Assembly (NCBI GenBank): GCA_963780825.1
Contig: CAWADL010000013.1
Coordinates: forward strand, 186,001 to 250,000
Length of the DNA stretch: 64,000 nt
DNA from: Roseiarcus sp963780825
Lineage (GTDB): Bacteria; Pseudomonadota; Alphaproteobacteria; Rhizobiales; Beijerinckiaceae
Direction: 5' to 3'
Part shown: positions 37,306 through 49,309 of the stretch, piece after piece
Position numbering within the stretch: position 1 is the stretch's first letter
Layout: every line of letters begins with the position of its first letter
Program-made: the position numbers and the translations under genes
Notes under the pieces: generated by a model
Told to the model about the DNA's origin: nothing
What the model saw: the letters and a program-made list of their open reading frames with translations, nothing else
Databases searched by the model: none

Positions 37306-38347
37306 GCGTAACCCGGAGAAAAAGCCTTGCGGAAAAGCGCCTCCTCGATGAAGCGCGCAACCATCCGTTCATTGAACGCCCGGTGCGCCTTGGCGTGGCC
37401 GGCTTCCGCTATGCGGCGCCGGCGCGCGTCGTCGCGCTTCAACGCGAGCGCCGCGTCGCGCATCGCTTCAGTCGACTCGACGAAGATCATTTCCTTATCA
37501 TCATCAAACAATTCCATGAGATTGTTGACACGATAGGACAGCGTCAGAAGGCCACACCCGACGAGCTGCCCGATGCGATCGGAGCTGTAAAGATAGAGCT
37601 CCTCCGCTGGCGCCTGCGCGAGTGCGGTTTCCGCACGGTCGGAATTGATGTTGAGGCCCATTCTGGCTTGGCCCAGCCGCCGGAAATAGTCCGCGCCATA
37701 AACGCCCGGCGCGCCGTCGAAGCCGTGAAATGCGCAGACCAATCCGGAGGTCGCGGCCAATAGCCTAGGCGTTGCCCGGCGCGCATCGTCGAGGCGATCG
37801 CCGCCGGCGTTGGCGGCGAAGAAGACGTCGATATCAAGGTCGCTGCGCTGGTGGTTGGCGGAGACTTCTCGATCGATGGATCGACGGGATTTGGGATGAA
37901 GGCGGAAACGTTGCTCGGCGTCGAGAATCGTTTCAGCGCCGGCCCCGCGGTCGTCACGAAGCTGGCGTCGACCACCCGCGCTCGATCGCTCAAAAACTCG
38001 ACGTTGATCTTACGAAACAGCGGGTCGACGCAAACCTGCGCCACCCTCGGCCGGCTCGGAGCGCGTTTGGCGTCATCCAGGGTTTCGGTGGCGATAAGGC
38101 TGGCGTGAGAGAGGACGATGGCCTGGGGCTCGAAATTGCGCACGGCGTCGAGGAACTTGGCGTTGGCGACGCCGCGACCCGCCCGTGAGGATCGCAGGAT
38201 CGTACCCGCCCGCGCTACATCGCGATCGCTGAAGAACCAAACATTGTGGCCATTGCGCGTAAAGCCGTTCGCGAGCTTGCGTTCGACGCTGTAGAAGCGC
38301 CGCCCTGGCTCGCGCTCGGCGGCGTTGCCGACGATCAAAACTCGCAT
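37284..38347 (-). CDS. CgeB-like glycosyltransferase, one frameshift
   Basis: From ATG 38347 the product reads MRVLIVGNAAEREPGRRFYS, then VWFFSDRDVARAGTILRSS. After a shift near 37825 it goes on with LVCAFHGFDGAPGVYGADYF, LGQARMGLNINSDRAETALA, SSDRIGQLVGCGLLTLSY and LFDDDKEMIFVESTEAMRD. This resembles the C-terminal domain of CgeB/spore-maturation-type glycosyltransferases (the SDR-GxG...F.DG.E segment). Donor and acceptor unknown. The downstream glycosyltransferase overlaps it. Confidence 0.8.
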
Positions 38348-38409
38348 CTAGGCGACTTGCAGCCCTTTCGCTCCGCCTATGGCCGCCTCGCCTCGATTTG
38401 GCAATGCGG

Positions 38410-39387
38410 TTAGGGCAATCCGCCTCCACCGGCCGCGCCATAGACGTGACCCGTGGTGTAGCTTGCGTCCTCCGCGGCAAGTTGCACGTAGATCGAGGCA
38501 AGCTCAACCGGCTGGCCGGGGCGCTTCAACGGAGTCATTCCGCCAAATTTTTCGAGCTTCGCCATGCTGGCGCCTCCAGACACTTGCAAGGCCGTCCAAA
38601 TCGGACCGGGCGCGACGCCGTTGACGCGGATGCCTCGCGGGGCAAGCTGCTTCGACAAGGAGCGAACGTAGTTCGTCGTTGCGGCCTTGGTCATGGCGTA
38701 ATGATAGAGATCGGGCGTGGGGTCGGTCGCTTGCTCCGATGTCGTCCCGATAATGGTGGACCCCGGCGGCATGTGCGGAATAGCCGCGCGGATGATCCAG
38801 AACGGCGCGTAAATGTTGGTCTTGATCGTGGCATCGAATTCTTCCGACGACAGATCGAGGATGGAATCGAACGCTTGCTGACGCCCGGCGTTGCTGACGA
38901 GGATGTCGAGGCCGCCGAGCGCTTCGACAGCGTCGGCGACGAGGGTCTTGCAGAACGCTTCGTCGCGGAGATCGCCCGGCAGCGCCACTGCCTTTCGCCC
39001 GGCCTTGCGGATCAGGTCAACGACCTCTTGGGCGTCGGGCTCTTCTGTCGGGAAGTAGTTGATGGCGACGTCGGCGCCCTCGCGCGCAAACGCGATCGCG
39101 GCGGCGCGTCCCATCCCGGAGTCGCCGCCGGTGATCAGCGCACGCCGGCCGGCGAGGCGGCCCGAGCCCTTGTAGCTTTCCTCGCCGTGGTCCGGGCGTG
39201 GGGTCATCTTGGAGGCGAGACCCGGCCATTCCTGCTTCTGTTTTTCGAACGGCGGTTGCGGATATTTTGTTTTCGGATCTTGCAACGATGTAGCCTCCTG
39301 AGACGCGGTTTGGGCTTGCGCAGATGCCGGAGCGGCGGCCAAAGCCGCGGCGCCGCCTACGAGGGCGCGGCGAGTAAAGTCGTTCAT
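38410..39387 (-). CDS. Exported SDR-family oxidoreductase
   Basis: Start MNDFTRRALVGGAAALAAAP (ATG 39387) is a twin-arginine-type leader, followed by the linker KTKYPQPPFEKQKQEWPGL typical of YhxC/YhdF-like SDR enzymes. The Rossmann core has ALITGGDSGMGRAAAIAFAR (TGxxxGxG variant), ILVSNAGRQ, and the catalytic Ser with YHYAMTKAATTNYVRSLSK (YxxxK). The end, YGAAGGGGLP, is typical of the group. About 325 residues. A leader on an SDR is unusual but known in this subgroup; export is inferred. Confidence 0.88.
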   Translation of the reverse strand: MNDFTRRALVGGAAALAAAPASAQAQTASQEATSLQDPKTKYPQPPFEKQKQEWPGLASKMTPRPDHGEESYKGSGRLAGRRALITGGDSGMGRAAAIAFAREGADVAINYFPTEEPDAQEVVDLIRKAGRKAVALPGDLRDEAFCKTLVADAVEALGGLDILVSNAGRQQAFDSILDLSSEEFDATIKTNIYAPFWIIRAAIPHMPPGSTIIGTTSEQATDPTPDLYHYAMTKAATTNYVRSLSKQLAPRGIRVNGVAPGPIWTALQVSGGASMAKLEKFGGMTPLKRPGQPVELASIYVQLAAEDASYTTGHVYGAAGGGGLP

Positions 39388-39537
39388 CCCACGGGTTTCC
39401 TGTTGAGGTGGAACCAACGTCAGGGAAATTGAAAACGTTCCGCGGGCGGTTCGGCGTCGTCTCGCCTTCCGCCGGGTCCTGTTCTATAGACGCGCCTTCC
39501 AAGCCGCCCCGCGGCAGCGCGTGTTATTGAGGATGTT

Positions 39538-40927
39538 ATGTCGGCCAATCGTTGGAGCCCGGAAAGTTGGCGAGGCAAGTCGGTCGCGCAGGCGCCGGCT
39601 TACGCTGACGCCGCCGCGCTCGGCGAAGTCGAGCGCCAGCTCGCCGGCTATCCGCCGCTGGTGTTTGCCGGGGAAGCCCGCAAGTTGAAGCGCGCGCTCG
39701 GCCAGGCGCAGGAAGGCAAGGCTTTCCTGCTGCAGGGCGGCGATTGCGCGGAAAGTTTCGGCGAGCACAGCGCGGACAATATCCGCGACTTCTTCCGCGT
39801 GTTCCTGCAGATGGCCGTGGTGATGACCTTCGCGGCGGCCTCGCCGATCGTGAAGGTCGGGCGTGTGGCCGGGCAATTCGCCAAGCCCCGCTCCTCCGAC
39901 CTGGAGACCATCGACGGCGTCAGCCTACCCGCCTATCGCGGCGATATCGTCAACGACATCGCTTTCACGCCGGAATCGCGCCGTCCCGATCCGCGCCGCC
40001 AGTTGGAAGCTTATCGCCAGTCGGCGGCGACGCTCAATCTGTTACGCGCTTTCGCGACGGGCGGTTACGCCAATCTGGAAAACGTGCACCGCTGGATGCT
40101 GGGCTTCGTCAAGGATAGTCCGCAGTCGGAGCGCTATCAGGCGCTCGCCGACCGGATAACCCAGACGCTCGGTTTCATGCGCGCCATTGGGTTGGACCCG
40201 GAAGCGCATCCCGAGTTGCGGCAGACCGATTTCTACACTTCGCACGAAGCATTGCTGCTTGGTTTTGAGCAGGCGATGACGCGCCTCGAATTCGACCTCG
40301 GGCGAATATTACGCGACCTCAGGACATATGGTTTGGATCGGCGATCGCACCCGTCAACTCGACGGCGCGCACGTCGAATACGCGCGCGGCGTCCGCAATC
40401 CGATTGGGCTGAAATGCGGGCCTTCGTTGCAGCCGGACGAACTGCTGAAACTAGCCGATGCGCTGGATCCGGCGCGTGAGCCCGGGCGGTTGACGCTGAT
40501 CACAAGGTTCGGGTTCGACAAGGTTGAGGCGCATCTGCCGGGGCTCGTTCGCGCGATCCGCCGTGAAGGGCGTCCTGTGCTTTGGGTCTGCGATCCCATG
40601 CACGGCAATACGATCAAGACCTCTACCGGCTACAAGACGCGGCCGACGGAGAGGATCGCTGCTGAGATCAAACACTTCTTCGCGGTGCATCGCGCGGAAA
40701 AGACCTACGCGGGCGGCGTGCATCTGGAGATGACCGGGAAGAACGTCACCGAATGCACGGGCGGGGCGCGCGTGATCAGCGAAGAGGACTTGCACGACCG
40801 CTATCACACCTACTGCGATCCGCGGCTCAACGCTGAGCAGGCGATCGAAATCGCGTTCCTGGTGGCGGACCTGCTCAACGATGAGCGGGCGTTGCAACCC
40901 GCACGTCCCGTGGAGGCGGCCGAGTGA
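39538..40927 (+). CDS. aroG: Class II DAHP synthase (3-deoxy-7-phosphoheptulonate synthase), frameshifted
   Basis: This enzyme joins phosphoenolpyruvate and erythrose 4-phosphate, the first step of the shikimate pathway. Class II (plant-like) features: WSPESWRGKSVAQAPAYADA, FLLQGGDCAESFGEHSADNI, GRVAGQFAKPRSSDLETIDG, then in the second frame HMVWIGDRTRQLDGAHVEYA, GIRNPIGLKCGPS-like GVRNPIGLKCGPSLQ, LWVCDPMHGNTIKTSTGYKT and GGVHLEMTGKNVTECTGG. A single-base shift near 40295 splits it. Joined length is about 463 residues, normal. Only the symbol aroG/aroF is uncertain; the function is clear. Confidence 0.93.
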
Positions 40928-40930
40928 CTT

Positions 40931-41007
40931 TGTGGCCTTTGTGCCTCCTTTGTGCCTTGGTGGTGAAAGGATTTAACACCAAGTCACAAAGGAGGCACAA
41001 AGGACAC
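40931..41007. repeat. Inverted repeat F between aroG and moeB
   Basis: CCTTTGTGCCTCCTTTGTG (40938-40956) faces CACAAAGGAGGCACAAAGG (40987-41005), a 19-bp stem lengthened by TTGGTG/CACCAA. It has no T-run on the plus strand. This kind of CACAAAGG repeat is common between genes in proteobacteria. It may still act as a processing or termination structure. Confidence 0.7.
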
Positions 41008-41012
41008 GAGGG

Positions 41013-41819
41013 ATGAAGCTCAGCGACGAGGAGATCGAGCGGTATTCCCGGCAGATCATCCTGCGCGGTGTTGGCGGACCGGGTCAGCAGAAGCTGAAGG
41101 CGGCGCGTGCGCTCGTTGTCGGCGCGGGCGGGCTGGGCTCCCCCGCCCTGCAGTATCTGGCGGGCGCAGGCGTGGGGACCCTGAGCATCGTCGACGATGA
41201 TAGCGTCGCGCTCTCAAACCTGCATCGCCAGACGTTGCACGGAACCTCCGATATCGACCGGCCTAAAGTCGACAGCGCGGACAACGCGATCGCCCGGCTC
41301 AACCCAAACGTCAGCGTCATAAAGATTGCAACGCGGATCAACGAGGACAACGTGCGCGGTATCGTGCGCGGCCACGACGTCGTGCTCGACGGCTCCGATA
41401 ATTTCGAGACGCGCTACGCCGTTTCCGATGCTTGTTTCTATGAGGCGGTTCCGCTTGTTACCGCCGCGCTCGGCCAGTTCGACGCGACGCTGACGACCTT
41501 GAAGCCGCACCTGCGCGGCGCCGACGGACGGCCCCATCCGACCTATCGCTGCCTGTTCCCCGAAGCGCCGCCGCCAGGCTCGATTCCGACCTGCGCGGAG
41601 GCCGGTGTGCTCGGCGCACTTGCCGGCATGATTGGCTCGATGATGGCGCTGGAGGCGATCCGCGAGATCGTCGGCGGCTTCGAAGAGGGGGACGAGGGGC
41701 TGGTTGGCAAGCTGTTGATGATTGATGCGCGGGCGATGCGGTTCGAGACGCTGCGCTATGGTTGGGACGAAGAGAACTCACTGAATGGAACGAAGGCGAG
41801 CCCTGCCTTCAGCGCATAA
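41013..41819 (+). CDS. ThiF/MoeB/HesA adenylyltransferase
   Basis: This E1-like enzyme adenylates the C-terminal Gly-Gly of a sulfur-carrier protein (MoaD or ThiS). The 268-residue product has YSRQIILRGVGGPGQQKLKA, the ATP loop VVGAGGLGSPALQYLAGAGV, DDSVALSNLHRQTLH with the conserved NLxRQ and VLDGSDNFETRYAVSDAC. The zinc cysteines of many MoeB proteins are only partly present (TYRCLFPE, TCAEAG). It sits alone, so molybdopterin or thiamine use cannot be decided. Confidence 0.9.
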   Translation: MKLSDEEIERYSRQIILRGVGGPGQQKLKAARALVVGAGGLGSPALQYLAGAGVGTLSIVDDDSVALSNLHRQTLHGTSDIDRPKVDSADNAIARLNPNVSVIKIATRINEDNVRGIVRGHDVVLDGSDNFETRYAVSDACFYEAVPLVTAALGQFDATLTTLKPHLRGADGRPHPTYRCLFPEAPPPGSIPTCAEAGVLGALAGMIGSMMALEAIREIVGGFEEGDEGLVGKLLMIDARAMRFETLRYGWDEENSLNGTKASPAFSA

Positions 41820-42297
41820 TTTCCACTAGCAGCACCCACGCATTCATCACGGAAACAGCCAGCGAAATTACGACGCCTGCAGCGATCCAGGATACGCCGG
41901 CGAGCGCATGCAGCAACAACAAAGCCCCGCCGACGCCAATCGGCGCCGACGAAGCAAGCCGCGTGACGGCGCTGATGAACTGCATTTCCATCGGGACTAC
42001 GCCCGAGATGGACCGTGAGACCCATTGATTGCGCGCTCCGAATGCGAGCGACACAACAGCCAAAGCGAGCGCGATGGCGCCGAGCGCCGTCTGCGATATC
42101 CCCGGGAATAGCGCGACTTCGCAGATCGTAAAGACCGCGCTGAGGATCCACAAGGACTCGCCCGCGCGAGCGGGCAAATGCTCGAAAGCAAGGATGCGCG
42201 TGAGGTTGATCGAGATCGCGACGGTTATGAGGCCGACCAGCGTCGCCGATGCGCCAACATTCGCGGAGAAAAAGCCCGACCAATCCGAAATCGGCAT
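41809..42297 (-). CDS. Four-TM membrane protein, unknown function
   Basis: From ATG 42297 (MPISDWSGFFSANVGASATL) the 162-residue product has four hydrophobic helices: near the N-terminus (VGLITVAISINLTRIL), LWILSAVFTICEVALF, ALGAIALALAVVSLAFGA and the final IAAGVVISLAVSVMNAWVLL. No enzymatic motif. It overlaps the end of moeB by 11 bases on the opposite strand. The family is widespread in alphaproteobacteria but not characterised to my knowledge. Confidence 0.7.
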   Translation of the reverse strand: MPISDWSGFFSANVGASATLVGLITVAISINLTRILAFEHLPARAGESLWILSAVFTICEVALFPGISQTALGAIALALAVVSLAFGARNQWVSRSISGVVPMEMQFISAVTRLASSAPIGVGGALLLLHALAGVSWIAAGVVISLAVSVMNAWVLLVEIMR

Positions 42298-42482
42298 CCC
42301 ATCGACCCTGCAACCGCGCCAGCGCACTGCGCTGTTTGGACACGATCACTTAACCCTATCTCTCAACCCAGCGCCAACCATGGCGGGTGATTCGTGTTTA
42401 ATGCTTAACCGAAACGCGTATCCTGCGATTCACCATGTCGGCGCTGAAGCGGCGCCGCACAGGGAATCGTCAGGAGCGTTTC

Positions 42483-43274
42483 ATGCGGCGCGTTCTCAGC
42501 CTTACGGCCCTCGGGCTGACCTATCTCACTTGCCAGCAACCGGCGATGGCGGACGATAGTCCGCGCGTCATCTCAGGGATTCATCCGGCGGCGGAAGCGG
42601 CCGCGGCCCCTTCCCGCGGCGGCCTCGGCGGCGGCCTGTTCGAATTTCTGCTGACGGGCAAGACCGACTCCGCAGCTCGCCGCTACGTGCGCCCTGCCCC
42701 GCATCCCCAAGCGAGCTTGCAGGCCTATGCGCCCACGAGCGCCAACTCGGCTGTTGGCCTCTACGCGTCCCCTCGGCCAGAATATGCGGCGCTCGCGCCC
42801 GCCTCGGAAACACGCCTTGCCGCCGAACCGCCGGCCGAGTTCCGCCGCCAGGAGGTCGACTACGCCACGCATGAGCGGCCGGGCACGCTCGTCATCGATA
42901 CGCCGAACAAGTTCCTCTATTTGGTTGAATCCGGCGGCAAGGCGATGCGCTACGGCGTCGGCGTCGGCCGCCCCGGCTTCGAATGGGCAGGCGTAAAATC
43001 GGTGTCGCGGAAAGCGGAATGGCCGGATTGGACGCCGCCGCCGGATATGATGAAGCGCCGTCCCGACTTGCCCGCCCATATGGACGGCGGCGAAGGAAAT
43101 CCGCTCGGCGCGAGAGCCCTCTATCTGGGCTCGTCGATGTATCGCATCCATGGCACCAACGAGCCGTGGACGATCGGCCAGAGCGTTTCCTCGGGATGTA
43201 TCCGGATGATGAACGCCGACGTCATCGATCTCTATGAGCGCGTGAGTGTCGGCACAAAGGTCATCGTTATCTGA
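42483..43274 (+). CDS. L,D-transpeptidase (YkuD), secreted
   Basis: The start ATG 42483 (MRRVLSLTALGLTYLTCQQP) gives a signal peptide ending near AMADD. A disordered Ala/Pro-rich stretch follows (residues 30-130). The YkuD domain fills residues 135-263: GTLVIDTPNKFLYLVESGGK, VGVGRPGFEWAGVKSVSRKA and the catalytic HGTNEPWTIGQSVSSGCIRM with the nucleophile Cys. It makes 3-3 cross-links in peptidoglycan or anchors proteins to it, in the periplasm. Confidence 0.93.
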   Translation: MRRVLSLTALGLTYLTCQQPAMADDSPRVISGIHPAAEAAAAPSRGGLGGGLFEFLLTGKTDSAARRYVRPAPHPQASLQAYAPTSANSAVGLYASPRPEYAALAPASETRLAAEPPAEFRRQEVDYATHERPGTLVIDTPNKFLYLVESGGKAMRYGVGVGRPGFEWAGVKSVSRKAEWPDWTPPPDMMKRRPDLPAHMDGGEGNPLGARALYLGSSMYRIHGTNEPWTIGQSVSSGCIRMMNADVIDLYERVSVGTKVIVI

Positions 43275-43309
43275 CGGGTGAGCGTTGCAAACTTGGCCGC
43301 CGATAACGC

Positions 43310-43579
43310 CTACCGCAGATCGGCGGCCGACAGCGTGTAAGAGTTGAGCCGCTTGTGCGAATAAGCCGCGCGGGCAGCGTCGTGGATGTTGGCGCGCAGT
43401 TTGTCGAAGGTCGAAAGGTAAGTCGCTTCGGCCATCTCCCCGGCCTGCGCTGCGTCGCCGCCGAGCGCGCTCGCCTCGACGAAGAACCGGATCTCAAACA
43501 CGCCGACATGGCCAACAAAACCGACGGCGTTGCGCTTTTCGTCGAAACTACGGGTCGGATTGGGGAAGTTCAGCGTCAT
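43310..43579 (-). CDS. DUF1488 family protein
   Basis: The 89-residue product begins MTLNFPNPTRSFDEKRNAVG, then VFEIRFFVEASAL, the typical DUF1488 opening, and ends with a helix (ARAAYSHKRLNSYTLSAADL). Function unknown. Confidence 0.8.
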   Translation of the reverse strand: MTLNFPNPTRSFDEKRNAVGFVGHVGVFEIRFFVEASALGGDAAQAGEMAEATYLSTFDKLRANIHDAARAAYSHKRLNSYTLSAADLR

Positions 43580-43710
43580 AGTCGCCTCCCAGCTTCGACG
43601 ATTTGGCTACGGGTTTTCACGTACTTGTCTCTCAATTCAAACCGACTTCGCAGTCTCTCCGCCGTTAACGGATCAAGCGCAAATTCGAACCCCCGCTCTC
43701 GCCGGGATTA

Positions 43711-44013
43711 CTATCTCGGGCCGAGGCCGAAAGACTTCTCAACCAAACTCGTGGTCGCGCCTTCAGCTGTGGCGTTTGAGAGCTCCAACTCGGACTGCCT
43801 TGCCACTCGCTCAAACTTTTCTTCGTCGTTGCGAATGCGATATTGCGGCAAATCGCCGATAGGCGGGAGTCTGGCGGTGATCTGATAGATAGTTCCCGAA
43901 CGCAAGAAGCCGCCATTAAGTCGGACAGTTTGTCCCACCGTGAACAAATGCGTAGCAGGGTCGGTTTGGAGCTCCCTCTTGAAACGCTGAGGGACGTTTG
44001 TTTCGTTCTTCAT
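43711..44013 (-). CDS. Conserved hypothetical protein, 100 aa
   Basis: The product contains LFTVGQTVRLNGGFL, then YQITARLPPIGDLPQYRIRN and ERVARQSELELS. This SH3-like, roughly 70-residue module (VGQxVxL...Y.I...LP..G..PQYRI) recurs in Hyphomicrobiales genomes, from memory. Function unknown. Confidence 0.65.
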   Translation of the reverse strand: MKNETNVPQRFKRELQTDPATHLFTVGQTVRLNGGFLRSGTIYQITARLPPIGDLPQYRIRNDEEKFERVARQSELELSNATAEGATTSLVEKSFGLGPR

Positions 44014-44508
44014 CTACAGTCCTTTTTCAACCCCGGCGTGAGTTTGACGCCGGCCTTCGATCCGCCCGCCCACATGCAAATGAAAAGCGGGTAGCAATCT
44101 AGCGAGCCAACTTGATTGCTTCATTTGGTTGATGACATCACCCTCGAGCGCCTGGAGCTTTTCGAAGCTCGTTCAAAACCTCGAGTGAGAGGCTCAACCA
44201 AAATGGAATGAGCATCTGCTAGCAAAGTTCCGCGGCTATGCGCCGAGCTGTCTGGCGCCGCGAAGCCATATCCGCGATGTCGTCGTTACCACACTTGTGC
44301 CTCAATTGCGGTTTCGGCAAGGCGTGAGCCGGGTTTTATTTGTGTTAGTCGAACAATAGAAAGCGAGTTTCAGGAAAATCTCGTGGAATAACAGGAGTAT
44401 ACGACAGCCGTCCGCGGCAGATCGTTACTCAGAATTTCAACCGCAACTTTTCGCGACCTTGCAAAACCATCGGTCCGGCCGCAATCAACTCCTCATCTAT
44501 TGCAGCGT
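44014..44508. other. Intergenic, no gene seen
   Basis: About 500 bp of moderate GC. No frame here has convincing composition or a ribosome site, and no RNA or repeat was recognised. It separates two minus-strand genes. Confidence 0.4.
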
Positions 44509-45297
44509 CTAACTCGCCCCGTTAGCGCCAGCGATTGCAAATAATGCCGGCAGTTCCGAGATGTCGGCGACTACATAATCGGCGTGTGGCGCGAGGTCCT
44601 CGCGGCTCGCAATGCCGGAGAGCACAGCGACGGCAATGGCCCCCGCCGCTCGCGCGCTTTCGAGGTCGTGCAGCGTGTCGCCCACCAGGGCGATTTGCTC
44701 AGGTTCGGCGCCGATCTCACGAGCGAACGCGAGAACCATTCCCGCATCCGGTTTCGCGCCGTGGCCGGAGTCGTAACCCGCCACGAAATCCATCAACTCC
44801 GTCAGCTCCAATTGGGCGAGATGGCGTCGCGCGCTCGCCTCGGCGTCGTTGGTGGCGAGACCGACCTTTAAGCCGGCCGCTCGAAAGCTCCGCAAGATCT
44901 GCGCGGGGTCGCCGACAGGGGTCAACAATTCGATGCAGGCTGCGGCCGCGAGCGTGTCGATCTCAGCGCGCAAGAGGGTGAAATCCGTGCGGCCAAGCGC
45001 CAGCGCCCAGGCCGAACCATATTGCGACGTCGCGCCTCCGATGATCGGCGACGTCGCACGAAACCGGCGCGTCTCGATGTCGAAGTGCAGACACTCGGCT
45101 TGGGCGCGCAATTTCTCTGCGTCTCCCTCCGCCAGCGCGTGGATGACGGCGTGTATCGCCGGACCCCAGGTCCGCTGAAAATCAATCAGCGTCCCGTCTT
45201 TGTCGAAGAGAACGCCACGGAGCTTTGAAAATCGCTGGGAAGCATCGTTACGCGACGCAATTACGTCGCCGTTTAAATCGGATTTAACCGAACTCAT
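44509..45297 (-). CDS. HAD-family hydrolase (Gph-like phosphatase)
   Basis: The 262-residue product shows the HAD motifs: I LRGVLFDKDGTLIDFQRTWG (nucleophile Asp), II VGLATNDAEASARR, III Lys in SGHGAKPDAGMV and IV LVGDTLHDLESARAAGAIAV. It resembles phosphoglycolate phosphatase-type enzymes; the substrate is not certain. The first 26 residues are an extension, so an internal start is possible. Confidence 0.88.
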   Translation of the reverse strand: MSSVKSDLNGDVIASRNDASQRFSKLRGVLFDKDGTLIDFQRTWGPAIHAVIHALAEGDAEKLRAQAECLHFDIETRRFRATSPIIGGATSQYGSAWALALGRTDFTLLRAEIDTLAAAACIELLTPVGDPAQILRSFRAAGLKVGLATNDAEASARRHLAQLELTELMDFVAGYDSGHGAKPDAGMVLAFAREIGAEPEQIALVGDTLHDLESARAAGAIAVAVLSGIASREDLAPHADYVVADISELPALFAIAGANGAS

Positions 45298-45356
45298 TCA
45301 ACATTTCCTTGCGGCCGGCACCCGAGGCCCAGCCTTCTCGTCACGTGGGCGTTCAC

Positions 45357-45566
45357 ATGCGTCATGATGTTGCAACCATTCCCGATGCGATCGAGCAACC
45401 CGCCGGTCGAAGCCGTCTGTTGTCGCGGCTGTATCACGAAATCGGCTTGGCGGCGGTCGCCTTTGAACTCGACGTGGAGATCCACGATCTCGAGCCGGAG
45501 GAGTGCGAAGCCATCCGCCGCGGCGCGCGCTACCTCAACTTCGAGCTGCTCGATCTCGCCTCCTGA
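45357..45566 (+). CDS. Small hypothetical protein, 69 aa
   Basis: ATG 45357 opens a frame whose codon use matches the host genes: MRHDVATIPDAIEQPAGRSR, then LLSRLYHEIGLAAVAFELDV and HDLEPEECEAIRRGARYLN. It looks like a compact helical protein. A TTG at 45309 could be an upstream start. No known domain. Confidence 0.5.
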   Translation: MRHDVATIPDAIEQPAGRSRLLSRLYHEIGLAAVAFELDVEIHDLEPEECEAIRRGARYLNFELLDLAS

Positions 45567-45596
45567 TTGGGTTCGCCCAAATATCGAACGGCGCCA

Positions 45597-45632
45597 ACAA
45601 AAAAGCCGGCCGCGATGCGGCCGGCTTTCGTA
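45597..45632 (-). terminator. Bidirectional-looking terminator
   Basis: AAAGCCGGCCGC and GCGGCCGGCTTT form a 12-bp stem around GAT. On the minus strand the stem is followed by TTTTTT, which would end the L,D-transpeptidase transcript. It lies 18 bases past that gene's stop. Confidence 0.8.
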
Positions 45633-45649
45633 GTCGAAGCGCTAAAACG

Positions 45650-46298
45650 TTAACTTTTGACGATTACGGGCGTGCCAACACGGGCGCGATTGTAAAGGTC
45701 GATCACGTCGAGATCGCGCATGCGGATACAGCCCGAGGACACCGCCTGGCCAATCTCCTCCGGCTCGTTGGTGCCGTGGATGCGATAGAGCGTGTCCTTG
45801 TTGCCTTGGTACAGATAAAGCGCGCGGGCGCCGAGCGGGTTGTCCCAGCGGCCTTCGAGCGGGCCGTGCTTGCAGGTAGACCTTGAACTCCGGCCAGCGC
45901 GACATGATCGACGCCGTCGGCATCCAGGTCGGCCATTCCGTCATATGGCCAACCGTGGCGCGGCCGGTCCAGCCGAACGCCTCGGCGCCGACGGCGACCG
46001 GATATTCCATCGCCCGATGCCCCGGCATCACGTAGTAGAGCTTCTTCATGCCGTTGAAGATCACGATCGTGCCCGGCGCTTCGCCGGTCGGATCGGACAC
46101 TTCACGGCGAATGATCGGAACCGACCACTCGGTCTGTTCGGCCAGAGCAAACATTTTCTTGTCGCGTTCGGTGAGCTTGGTCCCGCTCGCGAGCTGAGCC
46201 TTCACACCGACGAATTGAGCCTGATCCTGAGGCGCGCACCCTGCTAGCAGCACCGCGCCGACCACGGCCGTCAAAATTGCCGTCCACCGCACCTTCAT
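45650..46298 (-). CDS. L,D-transpeptidase lipoprotein, one frameshift
   Basis: The leader MKVRWTAILTAVVGAVLLAG ends with the lipobox LAGC, so a lipoprotein is expected. The YkuD domain follows: APGTIVIFNGMKKLYYVMPG, YPVAVGAEAFGWTGRATVGH. A single-base shift near 45868 leads to the other frame with GPLEGRWDNPLGARALYLY, YRIHGTNEPEEIGQAVSSGC and IRMRDLDVIDLYNRARVGTP, ending VIVKS at the TAA 45650-45652. Catalytic His and Cys are present in the joined reading. Second YkuD protein in the window. Confidence 0.9.
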
Positions 46299-46488
46299 TG
46301 TCCGCCCCGCTATTCCAACCGTTTAAGGCGACCTAGTTCGGCCGGGTTACCTAAACTTTCCCCCAACCGCCACCTTATTTTCGCCTTCAAAACCACGATC
46401 CGCCCATTTGGTTCCGCAGTGTGACCAAAGTGCCGCGCTTGCCCGATAGCGCGGCGAGGGCTTAAAGCGCGGCGCGAGGAGCCGACCC

Positions 46489-48838
<2,350 letters not shown>

Positions 48839-48839
<1 letters not shown>

Positions 48840-49048
48840 TGCCGAAATTGGTGGCGGTGAAGTCGCTCGCGGGCTTCAACTACGTGCGGCCTGACGCGGT
48901 CGTCGCGATCAGCGCGACAGATCCAGCGAAATGCACGGTGTATATGTCCGGCGGCGTGGCGATCCCCGCCAACGAGCCCGCCAAGGACGTGATGGCCAAG
49001 CTGGACGCGGCCGAGGCGCCGACGCCAGAACCGCAGGAGACCGAGTGA
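48839..49048 (+). CDS. Small conserved protein between purL and bolA
   Basis: The 69-residue product (MPKLVAVKSLAGFNYVRPDA, then VYMSGGVAIPANEPAKDVMA) begins at ATG 48839, overlapping the purL stop by one base (TAATG), and overlaps bolA at its own end (TGATG). The tight coupling supports a real gene. A compact beta-type fold with no known motif. Confidence 0.7.
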
Positions 49049-49278
49049 TGCCGATGCCGCGCGCGGAAATCGAACGGATGATCCAGGACGCCCTGCCCGA
49101 CGCCAAGGTCGAGGTGCGCGCGCTCGCCGACGACAACGACCATTACGAGGCGACGGTGGTGAGCCCGTCGTTTGCGGGGCTGTCGAAGGTCAAACAGCAT
49201 CAGTTGGTCTACGGGGCGCTGAAGGGGCGGATGGGCGGCGAGTTGCACGCGCTGGCGCTGACGACGTCGGCGGGGTGA
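49048..49278 (+). CDS. bolA: BolA-family protein
   Basis: The 76-residue product has the class II KH-like BolA pattern: EIERMIQDALPDAKVEVRAL, DDNDHYEATVVSPSFAGLSK and VKQHQLVYGALKGRMGGELH with the conserved His of the QHQLVY segment. With monothiol glutaredoxin it handles Fe-S clusters. It is translationally coupled to the preceding small gene; in alphaproteobacteria the glutaredoxin gene usually follows, but here a convergent hypothetical gene does. Confidence 0.92.
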   Translation: MPMPRAEIERMIQDALPDAKVEVRALADDNDHYEATVVSPSFAGLSKVKQHQLVYGALKGRMGGELHALALTTSAG

Positions 49279-49309
49279 GGTCAATTCTGCGGCGGGGCGA
49301 GGCGAACGC

